From contig JAFKLS010000018.1 in the NCBI GenBank assembly GCA_017304675.1, forward strand, positions 372,001-436,000: a stretch of DNA of 64,000 nucleotides, written 5' to 3'. Positions 7,789 to 16,568 of the stretch are shown one piece after another. A model generated the notes under the pieces. It was given only the letters and a program-made list of their open reading frames with translations. It was not told the origin of the DNA and did no database searches. The DNA is from Sphingobacteriia bacterium. Its GTDB lineage: Bacteria; Bacteroidota; Bacteroidia; Chitinophagales; Chitinophagaceae. The translations under genes were made by a program, and so were the position numbers. The stretch's first letter is position 1. Every line of letters starts with the position of its first letter.

Positions 7789-8796
7789 TTACCTGCTTTC
7801 TAACAATGCTTTTATACTCAGCATTAATATCTCACGCTTCCTGGATTCGAATATTTTCATTTGCGAAATAGGCAGGCGAAGCATATATCTATTCCCCTCA
7901 GCTAACTCTTTATCAAACCCAGGATTCAGTTTATTAAACTCGGCTATATTTAGTATAACATAGTTGGCGAGGATTACAGAATTGTACCGGCCGCTGATCT
8001 CAGCGGTACTCGTATTGGCAAGTATTTCCTCAGAAAGTGTAAGGTTGTTTTTCTGGCTGGCAAGATATCCATTAATCTCTTCATCTGTCATAGTAGTAAT
8101 ACCGCCGTTGCCTTCAAAAAAATAATGTGTGGCAATAAATTTTTTAACATGTGTTCTGGTTTCATCTTTTAAATAATATTGAAGATTCCAGAAATTATTG
8201 CTGCCTGATTTTTCTATAGCCTGACGAACTCTTCCTGCACCGCCGTTGTAAGCTGCAATAACCAATAACCAGTTGCCAAATTCCTCATACAATTCTTTCA
8301 TCAGTTTACAGGCAACATGAGTACTTGAATAGTAATCGGTTCGTTCATCATGCAATTTCCCTGTTCTTAATCCAAATCGTTTCGCTTCATAATCCATCAA
8401 CTGCCAAGGCCCAACAGCACCTGCCCAAGATACCAGGTTCGATTGCAAATGGCTTTCAATTACACTCAGGTACTTCATCTCTTTAGGTATGCCGTATTGT
8501 GTAAGAATAAGGTCATACATATCAAAATATGGTTTGGCCCACCCCCGCATCCTGTCCATTTCTTTTCCCTGCTTTCGGTTAAATTCCTGCACGAAAGAAA
8601 CTGCCTGCATATTGAGAGGTACTGCAGGAATATTTTTAAGAGAAGTACCCTGTTGCAGCAACCTGCTGAAACGTTCTTCTTTAGACAAAACAGAGTCGTT
8701 CAGGGTATCTATTGCCTCGGCAGCGGCTACCTGCAGCGCAATATGAACAATTGCCAGCAATAAAAAAAAGGCTTTATATTTTCTGCAAAAAAACAT
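7789..8796 (-). CDS. Lytic murein transglycosylase (SLT/MltD-like)
   Basis: 335 residues with an N-terminal hydrophobic signal segment ending near AAAEA. The SLT domain spans about 95-240: YGIPKEMKYLSVIESHL carries the catalytic Glu (E114), followed by AGAVGPWQLM, YYSSTHVACKLMKELYEEFG and AAYNGGAGRVRQAI. It cleaves peptidoglycan glycan strands in the periplasm, releasing 1,6-anhydro products. The C-terminal part (about 260-335) may be a degenerate binding module, with no clear LysM repeat. It lies 12 bp downstream of gatA on the same strand and converges with pabB. Confidence 0.85.
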   Translation of the reverse strand: MFFCRKYKAFFLLLAIVHIALQVAAAEAIDTLNDSVLSKEERFSRLLQQGTSLKNIPAVPLNMQAVSFVQEFNRKQGKEMDRMRGWAKPYFDMYDLILTQYGIPKEMKYLSVIESHLQSNLVSWAGAVGPWQLMDYEAKRFGLRTGKLHDERTDYYSSTHVACKLMKELYEEFGNWLLVIAAYNGGAGRVRQAIEKSGSNNFWNLQYYLKDETRTHVKKFIATHYFFEGNGGITTMTDEEINGYLASQKNNLTLSEEILANTSTAEISGRYNSVILANYVILNIAEFNKLNPGFDKELAEGNRYMLRLPISQMKIFESRKREILMLSIKALLESR

Positions 8797-8808
8797 GTAA
8801 AAGAAAAC

Positions 8809-10245
8809 TTACCTGCCTAATAATTTTCTACTAAAGGCAAGCAAATTTACTTCATCAAAATGAGAACTCATTACCTGTAGCCCGAAAGGCATACCATTAC
8901 TATGTTTATATAGTGGTATGGATATGCCCGGTATACCTACAAGATTGGCAAAAACCGTATAAATATCTGCAAGGAATATTTCAACGGGGTCTGTAGAATG
9001 GTTACCAATCTCAAAGGCTGTTGAAGGTACTGTAGGGCCAATAAGCACATCGAAATCTTTAAATATTTCTGTTGTTTGTGTGTGTAATATTTTTCTAACC
9101 TGCTGTGCTTTTGTAAAATAAGCGTCGTAATAGCCTGCACTTAATACAAAAGTGCCCAGCATTATTCTTCGTTTTACTTCTTTGCCAAAGCCTTCGCTCC
9201 TGGTTGCTTTGTACATTTCTGTAAGATCAGTGAAATTTTTTTTGCTTCTGTAACCATAGCGTACACCATCGAACCGGGAAAGATTGCTTGAAGCCTCGGC
9301 CGTTGTTAAAACATAATAAGCCGGAACAATATATTTCAGTAAATTGAATGTAAGGGGTGTTACAATATGTCCTTCGGCTTTAAGCTGATCAATCTGCCGG
9401 AGTATATTCAATTTAATTTCCTTATCCAATGCGTCATGCTCGAGCATTTCTTTAAAATAAGCAATCCTGAATTTTTTGTTAACTGACAGTTCACCAATTT
9501 CATTCAGGTAATCCGGAACAGGCTTATCTGAAACCGTACTATCAAAATCATCCGCACCGGCAATGGTTTCTAAAACAAGGGTAACATCTTCCACCGAGTT
9601 ACCAAAAATACCTATCTGGTCGAAAGATGAAGCATATGCGATTAATCCGTATCTCGATATTCTGCCATAACTTGGTTTAACACCTACCACACCACAAAAA
9701 TCTGCCGGTTGGCGTACCGAGCCTCCGGTATCGCTTCCCAGGCTTATCATACAGGTATTGGCTTGCACCGCAACTGCCGAACCTCCTGAAGAGCCTCCGG
9801 GAACCAGTTTTTCATTCAGTGCATTTTTTACAACACCAAAGGCAGAATGCTCGTTAGCGCTACCCATAGCGAATTCATCACAATTATTCCTGCCAATAAC
9901 AATTGCACCGGCATTCAGTAATTTTTCAACAGCAGTAGCGTTGTAAATAGAAACATAAGGTTCCAAAATTTTAGATGCAGCCGAAACTTTATGGCCTTTA
10001 AAACAAATAACATCTTTTAGCGATACCACCACTCCATGCAGTTTGCCAATAGGCTTGTTAAGATTACGTTCTTCATCTAAAGCAACAGCACGTTGCAAAG
10101 CTTCTTCTTCAAAAACTTCCAGATACGCATTCAAATGAGCCGTATCTTTTATTTTTTGCAGATAATGTTGTACGGCAAGCACACAACCGTTGGGGGTATT
10201 GGCTAAAAATGAATGATATTCTTTAATTGAGCTGAAAGAGAACAA
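8809..10245 (-). CDS. gatA: Asp-tRNA(Asn)/Glu-tRNA(Gln) amidotransferase subunit A
   Basis: Amidase-signature subunit of GatCAB, which releases ammonia from glutamine to amidate misacylated Glu-tRNA(Gln) or Asp-tRNA(Asn). 478 residues. The Ser-cisSer-Lys triad is visible: K77 in VSLKDV, S152 in PGGSSGGS, and nucleophile S176 in SDTGGSVRQPADFCG. The next motif, GVKPSYGRISRYGLIAYASS, is typical of GatA. gatB lies about 40 kb away in this window; gatC is not seen. The transglycosylase gene follows after 12 bp and tatC lies upstream on the same strand. Confidence 0.95.
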   Translation of the reverse strand: MFSFSSIKEYHSFLANTPNGCVLAVQHYLQKIKDTAHLNAYLEVFEEEALQRAVALDEERNLNKPIGKLHGVVVSLKDVICFKGHKVSAASKILEPYVSIYNATAVEKLLNAGAIVIGRNNCDEFAMGSANEHSAFGVVKNALNEKLVPGGSSGGSAVAVQANTCMISLGSDTGGSVRQPADFCGVVGVKPSYGRISRYGLIAYASSFDQIGIFGNSVEDVTLVLETIAGADDFDSTVSDKPVPDYLNEIGELSVNKKFRIAYFKEMLEHDALDKEIKLNILRQIDQLKAEGHIVTPLTFNLLKYIVPAYYVLTTAEASSNLSRFDGVRYGYRSKKNFTDLTEMYKATRSEGFGKEVKRRIMLGTFVLSAGYYDAYFTKAQQVRKILHTQTTEIFKDFDVLIGPTVPSTAFEIGNHSTDPVEIFLADIYTVFANLVGIPGISIPLYKHSNGMPFGLQVMSSHFDEVNLLAFSRKLLGR

Positions 10246-10282
10246 ATCTTATTTATTTAAAGTAGGTTAAGTTATTAATGAT

Positions 10283-11131
10283 TTAATCCCATAATTGCTC
10301 TTCTTTGGCTTGTTTCTGCTCTACCTTTCTGCAAAGAAGAATACTTATTTCATATAGGATGATGATGGGAACACTGCAAATGATCTGACTAAGCATATCA
10401 GGCGGCGTTATAAAACCGGCTACCACCACTATGGTTAAATAAGCATACCGGCGAAATTTTTTTAATAAAGAGGCGCTTACCACCCCTACTTTAGCCAGGA
10501 AATATAAAACAAGCGGTAGTTGAAATGCAAGCCCTGATCCTAATGTTAAAGGCAATACCGTATTAAAATAGCTGGTGATCGTCCAAATGTTTTTAATCTT
10601 GGAATCTAAAGTGAAATTAGCAAAGAAATTAATGGTGTAAGGAGAGATAACAAAATATCCGAACAATACACCGATAAAAAACAACAAGGATACCCAGAAA
10701 ATAACACCCCTTGTATTTCTAAGTTCATTTTTGGTTAAAGCAGGCTTAACAAATTTCCAGAACTGCAAGAACACATAAGGGAAGGCAACCACAAAGCCGC
10801 CGATAACAATAACATTCAAATAAACATCAAACTGACCAGATACGGTATTGCTCTGCATTTCAAGTTTAATCTCGTGCATGCATAAACTACTGCCCAGCTT
10901 TAAATAATTGCTGATGCGGCATAAAAAGGTATATGTAGGAAAATCTGATCTGGTAGGGCCCAGCAAAACTTTTTGAACAATAAAATTATTAAAAACAGCT
11001 ACCGCAACAGCACCAATAGTAATTGCCACCACCGATTTGAATAAATGTGCCCGCAACACATCTAAATGCTCCACAAAGGTCATTTCGGCTTTGTCTCCGG
11101 TTGCCGTTTCTTTATTCTTGTTAAACAACAT
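10283..11131 (-). CDS. tatC: Twin-arginine translocase subunit TatC
   Basis: 282 residues with about six hydrophobic membrane segments. The N-terminal MTFVEHLDVLRAHLFKS matches the cytosolic entry helix that recognises twin-arginine signals. A ~50-residue loop between the first two membrane segments, containing TYTFLCRISNYLKLG, fits the longer periplasmic loop of Bacteroidota TatC. A conserved central stretch includes FPYVFLQFWKFVKPALT, and AGFITPPDMLSQI lies near the end. tatA lies upstream on the same strand, but a strong hairpin between them suggests partial separation of transcription. Confidence 0.95.
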   Translation of the reverse strand: MLFNKNKETATGDKAEMTFVEHLDVLRAHLFKSVVAITIGAVAVAVFNNFIVQKVLLGPTRSDFPTYTFLCRISNYLKLGSSLCMHEIKLEMQSNTVSGQFDVYLNVIVIGGFVVAFPYVFLQFWKFVKPALTKNELRNTRGVIFWVSLLFFIGVLFGYFVISPYTINFFANFTLDSKIKNIWTITSYFNTVLPLTLGSGLAFQLPLVLYFLAKVGVVSASLLKKFRRYAYLTIVVVAGFITPPDMLSQIICSVPIIILYEISILLCRKVEQKQAKEEQLWD

Positions 11132-11163
11132 TAAACGTTATTTAGAAAAACTCAAACTTAAGT

Positions 11164-11205
11164 ATAAAATAAAACCTCGCACAAAATTGCGAGGTTTTAT
11201 TTTAT
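11164..11205 (-). terminator. Rho-independent terminator after tatA
   Basis: An 18-bp perfect stem (11164-11181 with 11188-11205) around a 6-nt loop, with CCTCGCA/TGCGAGG at the core and A/T-rich flanks that give a U-run on either strand. It sits 17 bp past the tatA stop and 33 bp before tatC, so it would reduce read-through from tatA into tatC. Confidence 0.8.
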
Positions 11206-11221
11206 AAAAAATCAATTATGC

Positions 11222-11455
11222 TTAAGATGTATGCGTAGTGTTGGAATCTTTGCCTGGCTGGTCGTTGATAGAATTTTCAATCTCTCTTTTCACATTATTC
11301 TTGGCATCGTTAAACTCTCTCATTCCTTTACCTAATCCTTTCATTAACTCAGGTATTTTTTTACCACCAAATAACAAAAGAACCACTAAGAAAATAAGTA
11401 TCATATGCTCAATAGAGAGCGCCAATAATACCAGCAACGAATTAAACGAAAACAT
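11222..11455 (-). CDS. tatA: Sec-independent translocase TatA/TatE-type subunit
   Basis: 77 residues: one N-terminal hydrophobic helix ([13 protein letters not shown]), the FG hinge in [18 protein letters not shown], an amphipathic helix and a charged tail. These are the hallmarks of TatA/E. The product oligomerises in the inner membrane to form the pore used with TatC. Only one TatA-type gene is visible, as in many TatAC systems lacking a distinct TatB. A strong hairpin follows its stop. Confidence 0.92.
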   Translation of the reverse strand: MFSFNSLLVLLALSIEHMILIFLVVLLLFGGKKIPELMKGLGKGMREFNDAKNNVKREIENSINDQPGKDSNTTHTS

Positions 11456-11530
11456 AAATCAGTATTTTAAACTAATAATAAGAAAATATCAGACCCGATT
11501 ACACCGTAAAGGTAGTTGCTTTCTTTATTA

Positions 11531-11881
11531 TTAGAATCTTTTTTCTTTAATTCTCGCACTTTTACCGCTTCTTTCTCTTAAGTAATACAACTTAGCGCGG
11601 CGTACTTTACCCGATTTGTTCAATACAATTGAGTCAATATTAGGCGAAAAGAAAGGAAATAAACGCTCTACGCCTATTCCGTCAGAAATTTTGCGTACAG
11701 TAAAACTTGCTGTATTACCGGTTCCCTGAAGTTTTACCACATCTCCGCGGAAACTTTGGATACGCTCTTTACCACCCTCAATGATTTTATAGTTAACGGT
11801 AATATTGTCTCCACTTTTGAATTTTGGAAACTCTTTTTTAGCAGTTAATTGCTCGTGAACAAATTTTACAGCCGCGTTCAT
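11531..11881 (-). CDS. rplS: 50S ribosomal protein L19
   Basis: 116 residues beginning MNAAVKFVHEQL. Family features include FKSGDNITVNYKIIEGGKER, QSFRGDVVKLQG, TFTVRKISDGIGVERLFP, and the basic end KVRRAKLYYLRERSGKSARI. L19 lies at the 30S-50S interface. The frame is open 13 codons further upstream, but those codons overlap the -7 promoter element at 11918-11925, and the family starts at the Met chosen here. A CCGAAA/TTTCGG mini-hairpin lies in the short leader. Confidence 0.95.
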   Translation of the reverse strand: MNAAVKFVHEQLTAKKEFPKFKSGDNITVNYKIIEGGKERIQSFRGDVVKLQGTGNTASFTVRKISDGIGVERLFPFFSPNIDSIVLNKSGKVRRAKLYYLRERSGKSARIKEKRF

Positions 11882-11917
11882 AACATTAAATTTTACTTCC
11901 CGAAATTTTTCGGACGG

Positions 11918-11925
11918 CAAAAGTA
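11918..11925 (-). promoter_or_regulatory. -7 promoter element of rplS
   Basis: Read on the minus strand this is TACTTTTG followed by C, matching TAnnTTTG. The rplS ATG is 37 nt downstream. It supports the shorter L19 start at 11881. Confidence 0.5.
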
Positions 11926-12245
11926 AGGGAAATTTTTAGTTTTTGAAAGGTTTTGGAATCTTTTTTTACGACCCTATACCCGGGCGGGCTTTATTCTCAG
12001 CAGGATATTATTTATACCCTCCGGTATCCCTTCCTTTTAAAAGGCTGCTAAATAAAGAATTCTTCTAATGCTCAATTTCATAACTTTATAGCATAATATT
12101 ATATTTGAAATAATAAATAAAAAAATTAGGATAATTAAAATACATACCTGTCTGTTTGTTAGTACTTTAAGCGGTAAATAAGTTTTAATATTGCCACTTC
12201 CGCTAAAATAAAGTAACAGACATAAAAATCTGAGGGTAGCTTGCA
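11926..12245. other. Intergenic region between rplS and the hybrid kinase
   Basis: Divergent intergenic region of about 320 bp. It holds the upstream part of the rplS promoter, a GC-rich patch around 11972-12030 with small inverted repeats (for example ATACC/GGTAT), and an AT-rich stretch before the kinase start. A short minus-strand open frame here (12037-12246) has no recognisable features. I see no RNA gene. Confidence 0.5.
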
Positions 12246-15200
12246 ATGAACAGTATTAAATTCAATATCGAACAATTAAACCGACTGTTCCCCTTTTACT
12301 TCTTGGTCAATAGAAATTTAGAGATCGTATCGCATGGTAATTCCCTTAGCAAAATCATTCCCCTAAAAACCAGAGAATCATTACAGAAATACATTGATTT
12401 TAAAAGCCCGCTTCTGCCCGGGTACGGTTTTGAAGATCTGTTAGGCATTGCTAACCAGCCGGTATTGTTAGAAGCTGTTCATAACCGGAGTATTACCCTT
12501 CAGGGGCAGTTAGAATACCTCACTGAAGAGAACCAGGTACTCTTCATCGGTTCCCCTAATTTTAGTAATGAGCAGCAATTTGAAAGTACAGAGTTGAATT
12601 CAGGGGATTTCGCAGCTTTTGATGTTACGCCAAGTTTATTTAAGGCCCTTCAAACAAAAGACAATCTTACACAAAGGGTAAAAACCTTTTTGGGCACTAT
12701 CAGAACCCAAAAAAATGAACTGAACAAACTATCATTGTTGGCAGAAGAAACTGTTAACGGTGTAATAATTACCGACAAGGAAGGTAGAATTGAATGGACC
12801 AATAAAGGATTTGAGAAAATAACCGGGTATACATTACAGGAAATAAAAGGGAAAAAGCCGGGCAGTTTTTTGCAAGGAGAAGAATCTGCAGCCATAACAC
12901 AAGAATATTTGCGAACACAGATAAAAATGCTGCAACCCTTCATTTGCGAAATCATTAATTACAATAAGAATGGCAGTAAGTATTGGGTAAGGATTAATGG
13001 CCAGCCTATTTATGATAACAATGGCAACCATACCGGTTTTTTTGCAGTACAGGAAGATATTACACAGGAAAGGGAGGGTAAAATAAAACTCTTACACTAT
13101 GAAGAGCGTTTTAGGATAGCCTTAGAGAAAATCGGCGATAATGTTTGGGTACACGACTATGAAACGGGGAAAACCGAGTTCTCGAAAAATAATACGGATT
13201 TTCTTGGTTACGACCTGTCAGATTCTGAAAACAATGCCGCCCTCTGGTGGAAATGTATACACGAAGATGATCGTTGGATGTTGGAACAAAATGATAAATC
13301 ATATAGGAGCGGATCAATAGACCATCACAACCTGGAATACAGGATCATTCACAAATCAGGTAAAATAAAATGGGTGTTAGACCGTGGAATTGTATTTGAA
13401 TATAAAAACAATGCCCCCACTAAAATTATCGGTACACATACAGATATTACGCAGTTAAAACAGTCAGAAGCGGCTTTTCAGGAGCAAAAGAAGTTTTACG
13501 AAACCATTCTTAACAATATACCGGCAGATATTGCGGTATTTGATACAGAACACCGCTATTTGTTTGTTAACCCGAGAGCCATTAAAAACAAGGAGGTACG
13601 CAACTGGATTATTGGAAAGAAAGACGAAGATTATATTAGTCTCCGAAACAAACCGAGGTATATACTGGCCGGAAGAAGGGCTTTATTTAATGAAGTGCAT
13701 CAAACAAAAAAGTTACGCAGCTGGGAAGAAGAACTAATGAAGCCTGATGGCACAAAAGAATATATTCTTCGCAATATGTATCCGCATTTGAATGAAGATA
13801 AAGAAGTGGAATTGATTATCGGGTACGGCGTAGATATTACACAGCGCAAACGTTTTGAAGAACGCCTGCAACTTAGTGAGGCCAGGTATAAAAACCTTAT
13901 AGATAATAGTCTTGCGTTAATTACAACCCATAATCTCGATGGTATATTAACCATGGTTAACCCCATGGTGTGCAAAGTATTTGGTTATAAGGAAAATGAA
14001 ATAGTAGGTCATTCTCTTGCAGAATTTATGCCTCCATCCGATATTTCTAATTTACAGGCATCTTATCTTGATGTAATCAGGTCAAAAAAACAAGCCAATG
14101 GTGTATTCAGGCTCCTAAACAGGGGTGGCAACATTATTTACATACTATACAATAATTTTTTACTGGAAGAACCGGGCAAAGAACCCTACGTAATCAGTTA
14201 TGCCGTTGATATTACCGACAGGATAAAAATTGAGAAAGAGCTTAAAATGGCCAAAAAAGAAACCGAAGATGCGGCCATAGCCAAAGAACGTTTCCTGGCA
14301 AATATGAGCCACGAAATAAGAACACCTATGAATGGCATTCTGGGCATAACCAGTTTTCTTGCCAAAACAGAGCTATCACTGAAACAAAGAGAATATATTA
14401 ACCTTATCAGGGAGTCTACCGGCAATTTGCTGGTGATATTGAATGATGTGTTAGACCTGGAAAAAATCATTGCAGGCAAGCTTGATTTTGAGACAACGCC
14501 ATTCAATTTGTCCGAAAAAATAAAAAGCGCCACAGAATCCTGCAGGTATAAAGCGGAGGAAAAAGAATTGCTGCTTGAGTTTAAAAGCCTGTTGCCCGAA
14601 AATCTCTTTGTAGAAGGAGACCCGCATAGGTTAAGCCAAATACTCTTAAACCTTATCAGCAACGCTGTTAAATTCACCGAAAAAGGGAGTATTACCGTTT
14701 CTGCCAAAGTAAACTGGGAAGAAAACGATAATATTGAAATTGGTTTTAGCATTACAGATACGGGTATTGGCATTGCAAAAGATAAACTGGTTCAGATATT
14801 CGATCCGTTTGTGCAGGCTAAAGCAGATATTTCCAGAAAATATGGCGGCACGGGTCTGGGACTCTCTATTTGCAAAAATCTTATAGAGATGCAAAAAGGA
14901 TCTATTGAAGTAACGAGTGAAGAAAACAAAGGGTCTATCTTCAGTTTCAGTATACCGTACAAAAAAACAACGGAAAACGTTTTAGAAGAACAAATAGAAG
15001 TTAATCATGCCATCATGCAAAACAAAAGAATTTTAGTAGCAGAAGATGTTGAAATCAATCAATATGTAATGAAAAGCACATTAGATGCCTGGGGATGCAT
15101 TACTACGATTGTGGAAAATGGCAAGCGGGCATTAGAAGAAGTAAAAAAACAAGATTTTGATATTGTATTGATGGATGTGCAAATGCCTGAAATGAATGGA

Positions 15201-15776
15201 TTTGAGGCAACCCAAGCCATTAGAGGCCTATCGGATAAGCAAAAAGCAAGCCTACCTATTATTGCAGTAACCGCCAATTCTTTAGACGGCATCAGTGAAC
15301 GCTATACCGAGTCTGGCATGAACGATTATATTCTTAAACCGTTTGAAGAGCACAGGCTGTTTGCTATTATGGAAAAATACCTGCCGGTTCAGGTAAGGCC
15401 GAGTTTTAAAAAGACTTCTTCAACAAGCAATAAATCTTTGTACGACACATCTTATTTAAATACTGTAAGTGGAGGTAACAAAGAATTTATTGTAAAAATG
15501 GCAGAAATATTTACCAGAACAGCACCGGTAACTTTTGCAGCCATGAAAAAAGCCAGAGCAATAAACGACTGGCAAGAATTATCGAGAGAAGCGCATAAAT
15601 TAAAATCATCCATTAATTCAATGGGTATAGAAGGCGGGAAAGACCTTATTAAAACAATTGAAGAAAGGTGCAAAGACGAAAAAGAATTAGAAACAATAGA
15701 TGAACTGATCGATGATTTTGAAAAAGTATTACAGGCAAGTATCGATCAATTAAAGAAAGATTATTTTAATACCTAA
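12246..15776 (+). CDS. Hybrid sensor kinase: HNOBA, PAS x4, HisKA, HATPase, receiver, HPt
   Basis: 1176 residues, no membrane span, so cytosolic. Residues about 5-150 resemble the H-NOX-associated (HNOBA) domain of guanylate cyclases and bacterial kinases: LNRLFPFYFLVNRNLEIVS, ITLQGQLEYLTEENQVLFIG, then DFAAFDVTPSLFKAL. Four PAS domains follow (about 164-275, 285-400, 408-530, 545-665). HisKA has the phospho-His in NMSHEIRTPMNGILG (about 689), the HATPase has NLISNAVKFTEKG and GGTGLGLSICKNLIEMQKG, the receiver has its Asp in IVLMDVQMPEMNG (about 976), and the C-terminal HPt has AHKLKSSINSMG (about 1115). A phosphorelay ending in the LytTR regulator 11 bp downstream is likely. Ligand unknown; NO or redox is an inference from HNOBA. 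Confidence 0.9.
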   Translation: MNSIKFNIEQLNRLFPFYFLVNRNLEIVSHGNSLSKIIPLKTRESLQKYIDFKSPLLPGYGFEDLLGIANQPVLLEAVHNRSITLQGQLEYLTEENQVLFIGSPNFSNEQQFESTELNSGDFAAFDVTPSLFKALQTKDNLTQRVKTFLGTIRTQKNELNKLSLLAEETVNGVIITDKEGRIEWTNKGFEKITGYTLQEIKGKKPGSFLQGEESAAITQEYLRTQIKMLQPFICEIINYNKNGSKYWVRINGQPIYDNNGNHTGFFAVQEDITQEREGKIKLLHYEERFRIALEKIGDNVWVHDYETGKTEFSKNNTDFLGYDLSDSENNAALWWKCIHEDDRWMLEQNDKSYRSGSIDHHNLEYRIIHKSGKIKWVLDRGIVFEYKNNAPTKIIGTHTDITQLKQSEAAFQEQKKFYETILNNIPADIAVFDTEHRYLFVNPRAIKNKEVRNWIIGKKDEDYISLRNKPRYILAGRRALFNEVHQTKKLRSWEEELMKPDGTKEYILRNMYPHLNEDKEVELIIGYGVDITQRKRFEERLQLSEARYKNLIDNSLALITTHNLDGILTMVNPMVCKVFGYKENEIVGHSLAEFMPPSDISNLQASYLDVIRSKKQANGVFRLLNRGGNIIYILYNNFLLEEPGKEPYVISYAVDITDRIKIEKELKMAKKETEDAAIAKERFLANMSHEIRTPMNGILGITSFLAKTELSLKQREYINLIRESTGNLLVILNDVLDLEKIIAGKLDFETTPFNLSEKIKSATESCRYKAEEKELLLEFKSLLPENLFVEGDPHRLSQILLNLISNAVKFTEKGSITVSAKVNWEENDNIEIGFSITDTGIGIAKDKLVQIFDPFVQAKADISRKYGGTGLGLSICKNLIEMQKGSIEVTSEENKGSIFSFSIPYKKTTENVLEEQIEVNHAIMQNKRILVAEDVEINQYVMKSTLDAWGCITTIVENGKRALEEVKKQDFDIVLMDVQMPEMNGFEATQAIRGLSDKQKASLPIIAVTANSLDGISERYTESGMNDYILKPFEEHRLFAIMEKYLPVQVRPSFKKTSSTSNKSLYDTSYLNTVSGGNKEFIVKMAEIFTRTAPVTFAAMKKARAINDWQELSREAHKLKSSINSMGIEGGKDLIKTIEERCKDEKELETIDELIDDFEKVLQASIDQLKKDYFNT

Positions 15777-15787
15777 AAGATTAGAGA

Positions 15788-16480
15788 ATGAGCTATAATG
15801 TTCTGCTGGTAGAAGACGATGATTTATCTTATGAACTGGTAAAAAGAAACCTCTCTTTTTTCCCCGAATTTGTTTTAGAGAAGAGAGCCTCTTCCGTTAG
15901 CGAAGCTGTAGATTTTGTTTGGAACAATACTGTTGATGTTGTTTTCCTTGACATAGAATTACCCGATGGGCGGGGTTTTGATGTAATACCTTATTTACCG
16001 GGCAATCCTGCCGTAATAGTGTTAACCGGTAACGAGCATTACGCTTTTACCGCTTTTGAAAACGGCGTATTGGATTTTTTAAAAAAACCTGTTACACCTG
16101 CCAGGTTTAAAGTAGCCATAGAAAAAATTCTTAACGCCCTTAAAAAGAACAACACGGGCAATGAAAACGAAAAACCTTTTCTCTTTGTAAAATCCAGCTT
16201 AAAACACATTAAGGTTAATATTCATGAACTGATGTATGCAGAAGCCGTTAATGACTATGCAAAGTTGCATTTAACCACCGGGAAAAACATACTCATCAAT
16301 ATTTCTTTGAAAGAGTTACTGCAAAAGCTTACCACACACCAGTTTATACAGGTACACCGTTCTTATATCGTTAACCTTGAACACATTGAGCTGATTGATG
16401 ATGACACCATTATTATGAAGGGCTACCAGATTCCCATTGGCAAAACTTATAAGAGTGAAGTTTCTAAGTTTTTAAAATAA
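15788..16480 (+). CDS. LytTR-family response regulator
   Basis: 230 residues. The N-terminal receiver (about 3-118) has the acidic pair in LLVEDDDLSYELV, the phospho-acceptor Asp in VDVVFLDIELPDGRGF, the Thr in VIVLTGN and Lys in FLKKPVTPARF. The C-terminal LytTR DNA-binding domain (about 130-228) has VKSSLKHIKVNIHELMYAEA, NISLKELLQKL, FIQVHRSYIVNLEHIE and IPIGKTYKSEV. It follows the hybrid kinase by 11 bp and is the obvious output partner. A strong terminator ends the operon. Confidence 0.93.
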   Translation: MSYNVLLVEDDDLSYELVKRNLSFFPEFVLEKRASSVSEAVDFVWNNTVDVVFLDIELPDGRGFDVIPYLPGNPAVIVLTGNEHYAFTAFENGVLDFLKKPVTPARFKVAIEKILNALKKNNTGNENEKPFLFVKSSLKHIKVNIHELMYAEAVNDYAKLHLTTGKNILINISLKELLQKLTTHQFIQVHRSYIVNLEHIELIDDDTIIMKGYQIPIGKTYKSEVSKFLK

Positions 16481-16509
16481 CAAATAGTAAAAATTAAACC
16501 ATACTCTAT

Positions 16510-16550
16510 CATAAAGAAAGCCCGATGTAATTCATCGGGCTTTCTTTATG
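16510..16550. terminator. Bidirectional terminator between the LytTR gene and rny
   Basis: An 18-bp perfect stem (16510-16527 with 16533-16550) with a 5-nt TAATT loop, core AAGCCCGATG/CATCGGGCTT. T-rich sequence lies on both sides, and the convergent genes stop 29 bp before and 18 bp after it, so it can serve both. Confidence 0.85.
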
Positions 16551-16568
16551 ATTCAATTTCAATACTTA

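Noticed and set aside
12037-12246. 69-codon minus-strand frame upstream of the hybrid kinase
   Set aside because: Hydrophobic by AT-rich composition, no conserved feature, and no promoter that favours it.
14198-14773. 191-codon minus-strand open frame inside the hybrid kinase
   Set aside because: It is antisense to the HisKA/HATPase region with recognisable motifs; its own composition is Ser/Leu-rich as expected from antisense reading.
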